A stretch of 20,533 nucleotides of DNA from Bacteroidota bacterium (GCA_023391895.1 JAEWAC010000097.1:1-20533), one strand, 5' to 3'. Shown: positions 7,423 through 15,777, numbered from the stretch's first letter. Notes: a model not told the origin generated them from the sequence alone. Numbers and translations are program-made.

Positions 7423-8109
7423 CTACTTCAGTTCTTTGATGGCGATGTTTCTGAAACGGTGCGCCGCACCCGGCCGCCAAGAACCTGACATATCAAACTC
7501 GGCTACTGTGGGCGAATAGGGTGCCGACCAGTGTGCCTGAAAACCAATCATGCCTTCGGTAGCACCCGCCGTAAAATCATTGACAGGCTGCGTTACCGTC
7601 CACATCTGTACGCCATTGATCCATAAGGTCAGTTGGGGCACTTCTCCTTCCATGCGGATGCGGAAAGCATTCCAGTCGTTGGGCTTCCATACGCTGGCCT
7701 TGCCGGTTGCTTTGGCGCTTTGACTAATAGGCAGCATTTCGCCAAACAGGTCGCCGGTACCGCCCGGCTCCGACAGCTCTACCTGGTAAGCCTGCCCGCT
7801 TTCGGTAGAGCGCAGAAAAATACCGCCATTGCAAAAGGAATCCACTTTTACCTCTACATACAATTCAAAGTTCTTGTATTTTTTATCGGACAGCAGTACC
7901 CCGCCCTGTCCATAGGGATTTTGCTTTAAAACGATCACCCCATCCACCACCTGAAAATCGGGCGTGGTACCCTGGTGGGTGGTGCGGCTGATGTGCCAGC
8001 CTTTTAGGTTATTACCGTTGAAAATGGGTTTGAAACCTTTTGGCATTTGCGCCTGGGCTCCAACCGCAAGGAAACAAAAAAACAGAAAGGGAATTATTTT
8101 AAATGGCAT
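7423..8109 (-). CDS. DUF1080 protein, putative 3-keto-disaccharide hydrolase
   Basis: The protein has 228 residues with a signal peptide (residues 1-21, ending GAQAQ). The mature part is one concanavalin/LamG-like beta-sandwich of the DUF1080 family: FKPIFNGNNLKGWHI near residues 26-40, NFELYVEVKVD at 80-90, NGGIFLRS at 94-101, YQVEL at 108-112, and WNAFRIRMEG with LWINGVQMW at 146-170. DUF1080 is now annotated as a 3-keto-disaccharide hydrolase-like domain. Members act on glycosides oxidised at C3 of the sugar, so a secreted or periplasmic place fits. It is 49 bases downstream of the FGE-like gene and almost certainly shares its transcript. Assignment to the family is firm; the keto-sugar activity of this member is inferred. 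Confidence 0.9.
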   Translation of the reverse strand: MPFKIIPFLFFCFLAVGAQAQMPKGFKPIFNGNNLKGWHISRTTHQGTTPDFQVVDGVIVLKQNPYGQGGVLLSDKKYKNFELYVEVKVDSFCNGGIFLRSTESGQAYQVELSEPGGTGDLFGEMLPISQSAKATGKASVWKPNDWNAFRIRMEGEVPQLTLWINGVQMWTVTQPVNDFTAGATEGMIGFQAHWSAPYSPTVAEFDMSGSWRPGAAHRFRNIAIKELK

Positions 8110-8158
8110 AAATCAAGTGTTTGGATGAGAACATGGATGCGATAAAGAGAACGACTTT

Positions 8159-8992
8159 TTAGGGTAACTCCATCACCACGCGAAAGCCGACATCCCAGCT
8201 ATTGCCGGGTCCTGCGGCATGGGTCATATAGGTGGCATTTTTTACATCGCCTACAAAAGAAGCGCCTTTTAAAACGTGCTGCTTTCCCCGTTTGGGCGGC
8301 GTTGGGTCAGCAAATATTTTTTCGTTGTAGTAATCCTGCACCCACTCCCACACATTGCCCAGCATGTCGTACAACCCCCAGGCATTGGGCTTTTTGCCGC
8401 CAACCGTTTGCGTAGTGCGGGTACCCATCTGCGCCTGCAGGCGTATTGCAGACCAGGGAATGTCATCGGTGGCACCGGCACGGGCAGCGTACTCCCACTC
8501 AAACTCGGTAGGTAGGCGATACCTGGCTTTGCCTTTTTCCAGCTGGTTCAGCTTTTTGATAAATTGTTGCGCCTCCTTCCAGCTTACGCTTTCTACCGGG
8601 TGACGGGCCGCATCCCTATTTAACTTATTACCCTGGAAAACCGAAGGATTAGAACCCATTACTTTAGTCCACTGCTCTTGCGTTACTTCAAATTTGCCAA
8701 TGTAATAAGGCTTTTCTATCCTGACATCAAAACCTGGCCGGGCATCCCGACGGGCCAGTTCTCCTGCTAACTGTAATTCGCCGTTACTGTAACCTCTATC
8801 CGGACCGTTGTTGTTATCAGCCGGCTTCGGGTAAGGCGGATTAAATTTTCCTACCACAAATGCACCGGGCTGTATCAGCACCAACTCCATCCCGATGGAA
8901 TTGCGATAGATGGAATCCTGTGCCTGCAGCGGTTGAATTCCTATAGCCATACAACCAAATACTATGACACTTAAACTTTTTAAAAACCTCAT
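8159..8992 (-). CDS. FGE/SUMF1-fold protein without catalytic cysteines
   Basis: The 277-residue protein has a signal peptide (residues 1-25, ending PLQAQ). The mature domain has the formylglycine-generating-enzyme fold signature: SIGMELVLIQPGAFVVG (32-48), FEVTQEQW (101-108), HPVESVSW (131-138), RLPTEFEWEYAARAG (159-173), LGNVWEWVQDYY (211-222) and GFRVV near the end. The mature chain contains no cysteine at all; the only Cys (residue 14) is in the signal peptide. The copper-dependent FGE reaction needs two cysteines, so sulfatase activation is very unlikely. Such FGE-like proteins often act as binding or structural partners. It lies 55 bases after the heme dehydrogenase and 49 before DUF1080 in one probable operon. 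Its role is unknown. Confidence 0.9.
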   Translation of the reverse strand: MRFLKSLSVIVFGCMAIGIQPLQAQDSIYRNSIGMELVLIQPGAFVVGKFNPPYPKPADNNNGPDRGYSNGELQLAGELARRDARPGFDVRIEKPYYIGKFEVTQEQWTKVMGSNPSVFQGNKLNRDAARHPVESVSWKEAQQFIKKLNQLEKGKARYRLPTEFEWEYAARAGATDDIPWSAIRLQAQMGTRTTQTVGGKKPNAWGLYDMLGNVWEWVQDYYNEKIFADPTPPKRGKQHVLKGASFVGDVKNATYMTHAAGPGNSWDVGFRVVMELP

Positions 8993-9047
8993 AGATCCAA
9001 AGTAGTGAACATTAGACTTTTGCTAAAGATTAGATGAATTGGCTGAT

Positions 9048-11387
9048 TTACTTTGTAGCGCCGGCGCTCTTTTGCGAACTATCGGCGGCACCCCAATTGG
9101 CTTTTTCAGCCCGGCCCAGCTTAAAGATCTCTAACAGTTGCAGGGTAAAAGGCTCTTTCATTTTGGGGGTATGGGCCCGCACCGTTTTTACTTCTTCGGT
9201 GGTAACAACAGAAGCCTGGTTACCCAGTTCGCTGCTGTTGCGGACATAACTCAAAACAGAAGCAATCCATTCGTCGTCATTGCCGCCCATGGCCGGCATG
9301 ATGTCGTTATAGGTTTTTCCATCTACTGGCCCCTGCAAGCCATACAGCAGCAACTGGATCAGCGCAATTTTATCGCCTTTTACCCTCGGCGAACCGGCCA
9401 GCGGCGGCGCCGGCATGTCTTTACCGCCTATCACCACGCCCCGCCCGTCGGGACCATGACAGGTAGCACAGAGTTGCTTGTAAATAGTTGCGCCCTTGGT
9501 GACCAGCTTTCGGTCGGCCGGGCTCAGGTTGCGGGTCCGCTCCCGCTCGGCCGCCAGTGTTTTTTGCGCTTCGGTAAAAGTAGCGAAGGAATATTGCATC
9601 AGCTGGTTGTTGGGATTGGCTGCCAGCAGGTCTTTGACAACGGCCTGTGCCTGCGGCGTTTTATTGGTCCGCAACGACAAAGACAACTGGATGCGTACAT
9701 CGACACTCGGATCGTCTTTGAGTGAAGCCAGTCTTTCAATAACCTGCCGGTCGTTTTTACGGATAAACATTTCACTGATCCATACCGTTGTTTTTCTGAC
9801 CGATGCTTCTTTATCTTCCAAGGCCTGGAACAAGGTTTCTTTATCCATGGCGCCCAGTCCTTCCAAAGTCCATAAGGCATGAATACGGGCCAAATGGCCG
9901 GGTGTTTTATCCAGCGTTCCTTTTTTGCCCGTAGCTATTTCTTTTAACGCCGGCACAACCGAAAGGTCGTTGCGCACAATGAGCAGTTGCTGCGCCATAT
10001 CGCGCCACCAGCCGTTGGGATGGTCCAGGTAAGTGAGCAACTGGCCGGACGGTTCATGCAGCATATTAGGACGGCGGGTGTCTCGCTTAAAATCCTCATG
10101 CACCACCCGGTAAATGCGGCCCATACCCCGGTTTTTGTACAAGCCTTTTTCTGCAATGATCCTGCCCAGGTAAGAATCCGGCTTTGTCCATTCACTTTCC
10201 TGGATAATGCCGTGGTACATATCGACAATGTAAAAGCAGCCATCGGGACCCGTATAGGTATTGATGGGCCGGAAATTCATATCGGCTGAGGCCAGCCAGT
10301 CTTTTTGATGATAGGCATCTTCAATATAGATTTTTCCGTCCCGGTTTTTTACTTTACCCCGTTTGATGATACGGCCCACCGGCTCCGGTATAAAATAATC
10401 GCCCTGCAGGTCGGCCGGCAGGCGGTCGCCACGGAAGATGGATTGCCCGCAGCCGGAGGTAAAATCCTTCAGGGTGTTATCTTCCGGCCGCAGGGCTTTA
10501 CGGCCACCCTGGGCATCCAGGGTACCAATGATGGGCCATGGTTTGGTGAAATCCTCGGCGTACTGGTCGTTAAAGTTCAAAGCGCCATAAGCCGGCATTT
10601 GCTGTATCTGTACGGCGGGTAGCCCTGGTCCGGCTTCGGAATAAAACAGGCGTCCGTAATTGTCGGTGGTTAATCCCCATTGTCCAATCATGTTGTCCAC
10701 CATCGTATCGGCTACCAGCCTGCCGTTTTGATATTTATAGCGGAAGTTGTCCCGCGTGGGATAGACCCAGTTGTCCAGGTTCCACAGCAAGCCGCCGTTC
10801 TGGTGCTCCAGGTTGCGTACGTCCAATACATCGTTTTGAAACACCATTTTCTTTTCATCGGCCTTGCCGTCGCCGTTGGTATCGCGGTAGCTCCACAGGT
10901 GCTGAATATTGGTAATACCTACAATCAACTCGTCGCCCACCGGCAGTATCACCCGTGGCAACAGCAGGCTGTCCACAAAAATTGTGTATTTATCCATTTT
11001 ACCATCGCCATCGGTATCTTCCAGCAACTTGATCCGGCTGGTGGGCTCAAACTCACCGGTGGCATGGGCATCTTTCATGTAGGTGTTCATTTCGGCTACA
11101 TACATTCTGCCGTTACCATCCCAGGCCAGCGCCACCGGCTCCTGTACCATCGGTTCGCTGGCTACCAGCTCCACCCGGAAGCCGGGCGGCAATTGGATCT
11201 TTTTCATACTTTCTTCGGGCGATAGCGGCGTTACCGGCGGATTGGTATCTACCACCACTCTTTCAAAATCCGCTTTGGCAGCTGCATTGTCTGCCTGGTT
11301 ACAGGCCGTAACCAAAAGACCAATAGCCAGCAATACTTTTATAAAAACGCTACTTTGAAATGCAGCCTGGAGGAAACGTGAATTCAT
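9048..11387 (-). CDS. PVC-type c-heme lipoprotein dehydrogenase
   Basis: The protein has 779 residues. The signal peptide ends in the lipobox VTAC (Cys29), so it is a lipoprotein. About residues 60-430 form a beta-propeller dehydrogenase-like domain of the kind found in planctomycete-type membrane-bound dehydrogenases (PPGFRVELVASEP at 67-79, PVALAWDGNGRMYVAEM at 84-100). Two DxDxDG-like calcium loops occur, DTDGDGKMD at 124-132 and DTNGDGKADE at 169-178. A helical HEAT-like stretch spans about 450-610. A cytochrome c domain near the C-terminus has CATCH at 640-644; Met697 or Met700 in IMPAM is the likely distal ligand. The arrangement suggests oxidation of a periplasmic substrate, perhaps a sugar, with electrons passed to the heme. 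It is the first gene of a minus-strand cluster. The cofactor and substrate are not shown by the sequence. Confidence 0.92.
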   Translation of the reverse strand: MNSRFLQAAFQSSVFIKVLLAIGLLVTACNQADNAAAKADFERVVVDTNPPVTPLSPEESMKKIQLPPGFRVELVASEPMVQEPVALAWDGNGRMYVAEMNTYMKDAHATGEFEPTSRIKLLEDTDGDGKMDKYTIFVDSLLLPRVILPVGDELIVGITNIQHLWSYRDTNGDGKADEKKMVFQNDVLDVRNLEHQNGGLLWNLDNWVYPTRDNFRYKYQNGRLVADTMVDNMIGQWGLTTDNYGRLFYSEAGPGLPAVQIQQMPAYGALNFNDQYAEDFTKPWPIIGTLDAQGGRKALRPEDNTLKDFTSGCGQSIFRGDRLPADLQGDYFIPEPVGRIIKRGKVKNRDGKIYIEDAYHQKDWLASADMNFRPINTYTGPDGCFYIVDMYHGIIQESEWTKPDSYLGRIIAEKGLYKNRGMGRIYRVVHEDFKRDTRRPNMLHEPSGQLLTYLDHPNGWWRDMAQQLLIVRNDLSVVPALKEIATGKKGTLDKTPGHLARIHALWTLEGLGAMDKETLFQALEDKEASVRKTTVWISEMFIRKNDRQVIERLASLKDDPSVDVRIQLSLSLRTNKTPQAQAVVKDLLAANPNNQLMQYSFATFTEAQKTLAAERERTRNLSPADRKLVTKGATIYKQLCATCHGPDGRGVVIGGKDMPAPPLAGSPRVKGDKIALIQLLLYGLQGPVDGKTYNDIMPAMGGNDDEWIASVLSYVRNSSELGNQASVVTTEEVKTVRAHTPKMKEPFTLQLLEIFKLGRAEKANWGAADSSQKSAGATK

Positions 11388-11774
11388 CTCAACAAAATAG
11401 TAATAAATAGAAGGATTTCATTAGGTAAATTAATTCTTTGTATTTATAAAATGGTATGGAAAGCGGTACTGGCAACTGCGAATGTTTTCATTTGCTTATA
11501 CTGAATCTTATGAGTTTCCAACGGTTGGCCGCTGCATCAAAACCCTCACCGCTTCATCCATTTTTTAAAAGCCTATACAGTTCAATCTGCTAGTTTTTAC
11601 CTGTGGGATCAGCTGCCAACTACGCCTGTTTTCAGGTACGCTGACAGCTTTTTCATTTTTTCCTATCGCATTCAAATTCCCATACAGGCATCAAAGCAAG
11701 AACGGCTCCGGCACCACTATTGGAAAAACGTAGTAAATTAGGCCCTTTCGTCACACCAGCAAGTGAATCGAACC
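11388..11774. other. Divergent intergenic region
   Basis: This 387-base stretch separates the heme dehydrogenase (left) from the FAD/Fe-S dehydrogenase (right) and must hold both promoters. I could not find an exact TAnnTTTG element for either gene. One degraded reverse trace of the dispersed motif lies near 11561-11578 (TTTTTTAAAAGCCTATA). No gene, terminator or strong hairpin is visible. Confidence 0.6.
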
Positions 11775-14690
11775 ATGAATGAAAAACTGGAGCAACTGGC
11801 ATCTGAATTAGAAGGAGACCTTTTTTACGATACCACCATGCGCACCCTTTACGCCACGGATGCCTCCGCTTACCGCGAGATGCCGCTGGCGGTAGCGCTT
11901 CCGAAAACTATTGCAGACATTAAAAAGCTCATACAGTTTGCGCACCGGCAACATACCTCGCTGATTCCTCGCACGGCAGGCACCTCGCTGGCTGGACAGG
12001 TGGTGGGCAACGGTATTGTGGTAGATGTATCGAAACATTTTACTGCCATATTAGAGCTGAACGCAGCCGAAAGATGGGTACGGGTGCAGCCCGGCGTGAT
12101 CCGCGACGAACTGAACATGTTTTTAAAACCCCATGGTTTGTTCTTTGGACCCGAAACCTCCACGGCCAACCGGGCGATGATTGGCGGCATGGTGGGCAAC
12201 AACTCCTGCGGCTCCAACTCGGTGGTGTATCGCAGCACCCGCGAGCACCTGCTGGAAGTAACTGCTTTGCTGAGCGATGGTTCGGAAGCCACCTTTAAGG
12301 CACTGGATATTGAGGCCTTTCACCAAAAGTGCGAAGGCCAAACTCTTGAAGCCAACATTTACAAAACCGTACGCCGCCTGCTGAGCAGCTATGAAAATGC
12401 AGAAGAGATCAGAAGAGAATTTCCCAAAAAATCCATTGAAAGAAGAAATACTGGCTACGCTGTAGATATACTGCTGGAAACGGCCCCTTTTACTGCGGGT
12501 GGTGAGGATTTTAACTTCTGCCAATTGATAGCGGGGTCGGAAGGCACGCTGGCCTTTATTACAGAAATTAAACTGAATGTAGTGCCGCTGCCGCCCAGAG
12601 AAACCGGTCTGCTGTGCGTGCACTTTACGTCTATTGACGATGCCTTGCGGGCCAACCTCATTGGTTTGAAATACCACCCCAGCGCCAGCGAACTGATTGA
12701 CCATTACATCCTGGATTGCACCAAGGACAATATTGAGCAAAGCAAAAACCGCTTTTTTGTTTTAGGTGATCCGGGTGCGATTCTGGTCATTGAATTTACT
12801 AAAGAATCAAGGGAAGAAATCACCAGTATTGCCCAACAGGTGGAAGCAGAAATGAAGGCCGCCGGCCTGGGTTACCACTTTCCGCTCCTGTTTGGCGATG
12901 ACACCAAAAAAATATGGACGCTGCGCAAAGCGGGACTGGGCCTGCTGGGCAACCTGCCGGGTGACGACAAGGCGGTACCGGTAATAGAAGACACGGCGGT
13001 GGATGTGGCCGACCTGCCCGCTTACATTGCCGACTTTAATGAGATTTTGAAAAAGTATGGATTGTACTCGGTTCACTATGCCCATGCCGGCAGCGGCGAA
13101 CTGCACCTGCGCCCCATCATCAACTTAAAAACAAAGGAAGGCAACCAGCTGTTTCGCGCCATAGCGGAGGAAATTGCCACGCTGGTAAAAAAATACGGAG
13201 GCTCCCTCAGCGGCGAACACGGCGACGGCCGGTTGAGGGGCGAGTTCATCAAACAAATGGTGGGCGAAAAAAACTATAGGTTATTGAAGGAAATCAAAAC
13301 CGTATGGGATCCGCACAACATTTACAATCCCAATAAAATTGTTGATACGCCTTCGATGAACAGCATGCTGCGCTATACACCAGGCCAGCAAACGCCTCCT
13401 TTCAAAACCGTATTCCGTTATTACAAACAGGATGTACTGCAGCATGCCGAGCAATGCAACGGCTCCGGCGACTGCCGTAAAACAGAGCTGTCCGGCGGTA
13501 CCATGTGTCCTTCTTACATGGCTACCCGCAACGAAAAAGACACTACCCGTGCCCGGGCCAATATTTTACGCGAATTTTTAACCCATTCCGACAAGATCAA
13601 CCGCTTTGACCATAAGGAAATTCACGAGGTGATGGACCTGTGCCTGAGTTGCAAAGGCTGTAAGTCCGAGTGCCCGTCTAATGTGGACATGGCGAAATTA
13701 AAAGCCGAATGGCTGCAGCACTATTATGATGCTAATGGCGTCCCCTTCCGGTCGCGGCTGATTGCCAACTTTAGTGCCTCGGCCCGCCTGGGTGCCCTGT
13801 CGCCGGGCCTGTACAACTTTGTCATGACCTACGGCCCTGTCAGCAAATGGGTGAAACGCCTTTCGGGTTTTGCCGAGCAGCGCTCCATGCCTACCCTGCA
13901 CACCACCACGCTGCGCCAATGGTATAAAAAACACCGGGCTCAGAAAAATGCAAGCGGCGGCCGGAAGGTTTACTTTTTTTGTGATGAATTCACCAACTTC
14001 AACGATACCGAAATCGGCATCAAAGCCATTTTATTGTTAGAAAAACTGGGCTACGAGGTGATCATCCCAAAACACGAAGAAAGCGGACGGGCCTGGCTTT
14101 CGAAAGGACTGGTACGGGCGGCCAAAAAAATTGCCAACAAAAATATTGAACACCTGCATCCACTGATTTCGGAAAAAACGCCCCTGGTGGGCATAGAGCC
14201 TTCCGCCATACTCACTTTCCGCGACGAATATGTGGACCTGGCAGAAGACCACCTGTTTGATGCAGCCCGCCAGCTGGCCAGTCACACTTACCTGATCGAC
14301 GAATTTATTGCCGCCGAAATTCAAAAAGGCCATATCCGAAAAGATCAGTTTACGCAGGAAAAAAGAAGCATTCAACTACATGGGCATTGCCAGCAAAAAG
14401 CCTTGTCTTCGGTGGCGCCTTCGGTACAACTACTAGGACTGCCGGAAAATTATACCGTATCGGTTATTCCATCCGGCTGTTGCGGCATGGCCGGTTCTTT
14501 TGGCTATGAAAAGGAGCACTACGAAGTATCCCAAAAAATTGGCGAGCTGGTTTTATTACCGGCCGTACGCCGGCAACCCGAGGAGGTGATCATTGCCGCC
14601 CCCGGCACCAGCTGCCGTCATCAGATAAAAGATGGTACGGGCCGCAAAGCCCTGCACCCGGTGGAAGTGCTGTACGAGGCTTTGCTTTAA
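11775..14690 (+). CDS. FAD and Fe-S D-lactate/glycolate-type dehydrogenase
   Basis: This 971-residue fusion corresponds to a GlcD-like flavoprotein joined to a GlcF-like iron-sulfur protein. I preferred the ATG at 11775 over an in-frame GTG at 11763. Residues about 35-265 are the FAD-binding PCMH domain (PRTAGTSLAGQVVGNG, then GGMVGNNSCGSNS and GSEGTLAFITEI). About 270-525 are the FAD-oxidase C-terminal domain, with HYAHAGSGELHLRP and SGEHGDGR, the substrate/FAD region. Two cysteine clusters follow: Cys561, Cys567 and Cys578, then CLSCKGCKSECP with Cys623, 626, 629 and 633. The C-terminal CCG-type domain has HGHCQQKA and SGCCGMAGSFG (Cys902-903). Family members oxidise D-2-hydroxy acids such as D-lactate and pass electrons to the respiratory chain. 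It is divergent from the heme-dehydrogenase cluster; a functional link is possible but not shown. The exact substrate is uncertain. Confidence 0.94.
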   Translation: MNEKLEQLASELEGDLFYDTTMRTLYATDASAYREMPLAVALPKTIADIKKLIQFAHRQHTSLIPRTAGTSLAGQVVGNGIVVDVSKHFTAILELNAAERWVRVQPGVIRDELNMFLKPHGLFFGPETSTANRAMIGGMVGNNSCGSNSVVYRSTREHLLEVTALLSDGSEATFKALDIEAFHQKCEGQTLEANIYKTVRRLLSSYENAEEIRREFPKKSIERRNTGYAVDILLETAPFTAGGEDFNFCQLIAGSEGTLAFITEIKLNVVPLPPRETGLLCVHFTSIDDALRANLIGLKYHPSASELIDHYILDCTKDNIEQSKNRFFVLGDPGAILVIEFTKESREEITSIAQQVEAEMKAAGLGYHFPLLFGDDTKKIWTLRKAGLGLLGNLPGDDKAVPVIEDTAVDVADLPAYIADFNEILKKYGLYSVHYAHAGSGELHLRPIINLKTKEGNQLFRAIAEEIATLVKKYGGSLSGEHGDGRLRGEFIKQMVGEKNYRLLKEIKTVWDPHNIYNPNKIVDTPSMNSMLRYTPGQQTPPFKTVFRYYKQDVLQHAEQCNGSGDCRKTELSGGTMCPSYMATRNEKDTTRARANILREFLTHSDKINRFDHKEIHEVMDLCLSCKGCKSECPSNVDMAKLKAEWLQHYYDANGVPFRSRLIANFSASARLGALSPGLYNFVMTYGPVSKWVKRLSGFAEQRSMPTLHTTTLRQWYKKHRAQKNASGGRKVYFFCDEFTNFNDTEIGIKAILLLEKLGYEVIIPKHEESGRAWLSKGLVRAAKKIANKNIEHLHPLISEKTPLVGIEPSAILTFRDEYVDLAEDHLFDAARQLASHTYLIDEFIAAEIQKGHIRKDQFTQEKRSIQLHGHCQQKALSSVAPSVQLLGLPENYTVSVIPSGCCGMAGSFGYEKEHYEVSQKIGELVLLPAVRRQPEEVIIAAPGTSCRHQIKDGTGRKALHPVEVLYEALL

Positions 14691-14721
14691 AACACCATAT
14701 TGGGCAGTTTGGAGGATGGAC

Positions 14722-14745
14722 CCTATATGGGTTTTGAAAGAGTGG
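14722..14745 (+). repeat. Dispersed intergenic motif, forward copy
   Basis: CCTATATGGGTTTTG followed by AAAGAGTGG, the shorter-tail variant. It lies 32 bases beyond the stop of the FAD/Fe-S dehydrogenase, in the only gap between that gene and the VOC gene. Confidence 0.75.
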
Positions 14746-14825
14746 TCCGCTTTTGCTGTTCCACTGCATGTTGTTATGGGTGCGGGTATTACTTGCAGAT
14801 TATTATGTTATAGAGGAGCGGTTAT

Positions 14826-14871
14826 TGCATAGAAAAGTTCAATTAGCTTACTAACAATTTTTTTCTATGCA
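14826..14871. promoter_or_regulatory. Inverted repeat enclosing the VOC start codon
   Basis: TGCATAGAAAA (14826-14836) is an exact inverted repeat of TTTTCTATGCA (14861-14871), with a 24-base AT-rich loop. The right arm contains the ATG at 14867 and the bases just before it. In RNA this would hide the initiation region; as DNA it could be an operator. Either use is inference. Confidence 0.5.
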
Positions 14872-15250
14872 TACCTATTCCAACATCATCCAGTGGTTTG
14901 AAATACCGGTTCAGGATATGGTGCGGGCCAAACACTTTTACCAGGTGGTCTTTAGCATCCATATGCATGAAACGGAAATCATGGGTATGCACATGGCGTA
15001 CTTTCCCGGCGGGCAGGGAAATGGCCCGGTAACCGGCGCCCTGGTAAAAAGCGCCCTGCACAAGCCCAGTACGGAAGGTGTCATCATTTATCTAAACGCC
15101 AACCCCGACCTGCAGCTCGTACTGAATAAAATAGAAGCGGAAGGCGGAAAAATACTGATGGGCAAAGTGCTGCTGGACCCGCAGATCGGGTACACGGCTT
15201 TTTTTATGGATACAGAAGGCAACAAGCTTGCCCTACACTCCAACGGCTGA
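14867..15250 (+). CDS. Small VOC-fold (glyoxalase/dioxygenase-like) protein
   Basis: The 127-residue protein has the vicinal-oxygen-chelate pattern. A first beta-alpha-beta unit begins IIQWFEIPVQDMVRAKHFYQ at residues 7-26, and a second ends GYTAFFMDTEGNKLALHS near residues 107-125. One pair of modules is the length of a typical single-domain VOC protein that dimerises. There is no signal peptide, so it is cytoplasmic. The start fits the usual N-terminus of this family, directly before the first strand. It is 176 bases downstream of the FAD/Fe-S dehydrogenase, with a repeat motif and a start-enclosing inverted repeat in between, so it may be expressed separately. VOC proteins of this type include glyoxalase-like and thiol-transfer enzymes; the reaction here cannot be named. 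Confidence 0.9.
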   Translation: MHTYSNIIQWFEIPVQDMVRAKHFYQVVFSIHMHETEIMGMHMAYFPGGQGNGPVTGALVKSALHKPSTEGVIIYLNANPDLQLVLNKIEAEGGKILMGKVLLDPQIGYTAFFMDTEGNKLALHSNG

Positions 15251-15272
15251 CCTGCTTTTCTACGCGGGACTG

Positions 15273-15296
15273 AAACTTTTTCAATTACCCATATGG
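15273..15296 (-). repeat. Dispersed intergenic motif, reverse copy
   Basis: On the minus strand it reads CCATATGGGTAATTG followed by AAAAAGTTT. It lies 22 bases after the VOC stop codon. Confidence 0.65.
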
Positions 15297-15560
15297 TCAT
15301 AAAAAATGCTTTTACAACACCCGGGCTTTACCCTGGCTGATAACCAATGAAATAAAAAGTAAACTCTGCAGTCCATATTACTACCCGATTATTGTAAGCG
15401 GCAGCGGGAAAAGCGGCTTGCATACGCCCGGGTGCAATAGGTCTGGCTTCCTGTCCGAGTTTGTATAAAACAAACAAACTATTGGCTATATGTCGTTTAA
15501 ATTTATTAGAGGAGTCTGTAGTGTAGGAATCAATAACGAGGAGGTTCGGGTAAGGGCAAT

Positions 15561-15597
15561 AAAAAAAGGGCCAGAATAGACATTCAGCCCTGTTTTT
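15561..15597. terminator. Terminator-like hairpin, usable on both strands
   Basis: AGGGC (15567-15571) pairs with GCCCT (15587-15591), and GAAT (15574-15577) pairs with ATTC (15582-15585), around the loop AGAC. Seven A bases (15561-15567) become a T run for minus-strand transcription; five T bases (15593-15597) serve the plus strand. No known gene ends next to it. Confidence 0.55.
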
Positions 15598-15747
15598 AAT
15601 CCGTACCCTATGAAAACTGTCGGAATAATAACAAATACTGTGCTACAATTGCAGGACTTGAAGATTTTGAAAAAATATTTTTGAAAAATTCGAGAACATG
15701 ATCCGGATCAATACCAATTCCTGAACGGTGGCTGTAATCCACCTATT

Positions 15748-15777
15748 AAAAAAATCCCCTCCAGAATTGGAGGGGAT
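15748..15777 (-). terminator. Rho-independent terminator, minus strand
   Basis: ATCCCCTCCA (15754-15763) and TGGAGGGGAT (15768-15777) form a perfect 10-pair stem with the loop GAAT. Read on the minus strand it is followed by seven T bases (15754 to 15748). The nearest upstream minus-strand gene, the M23 peptidase, ends 466 bases away, so it more likely serves a short separate transcript. Confidence 0.8.

Noticed and set aside
7322..7519. 65-codon plus-strand ORF
   Set aside because: It is built from the inverted motif pair and then antisense to the end of the DUF1080 gene.
10680..11225. 181-codon plus-strand ORF
   Set aside because: It is antisense to the heme dehydrogenase, within a strongly conserved coding frame; its His/Val-rich product looks like a frame shadow.
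11763..11774. GTG start four codons upstream for the FAD/Fe-S dehydrogenase
   Set aside because: The ATG at 11775 directly precedes the usual family N-terminus, and no ribosome-binding signal favours the GTG.
12123..12740. 205-codon minus-strand ORF
   Set aside because: It is antisense to the FAD-binding domain of the dehydrogenase, whose frame is clearly the real one.
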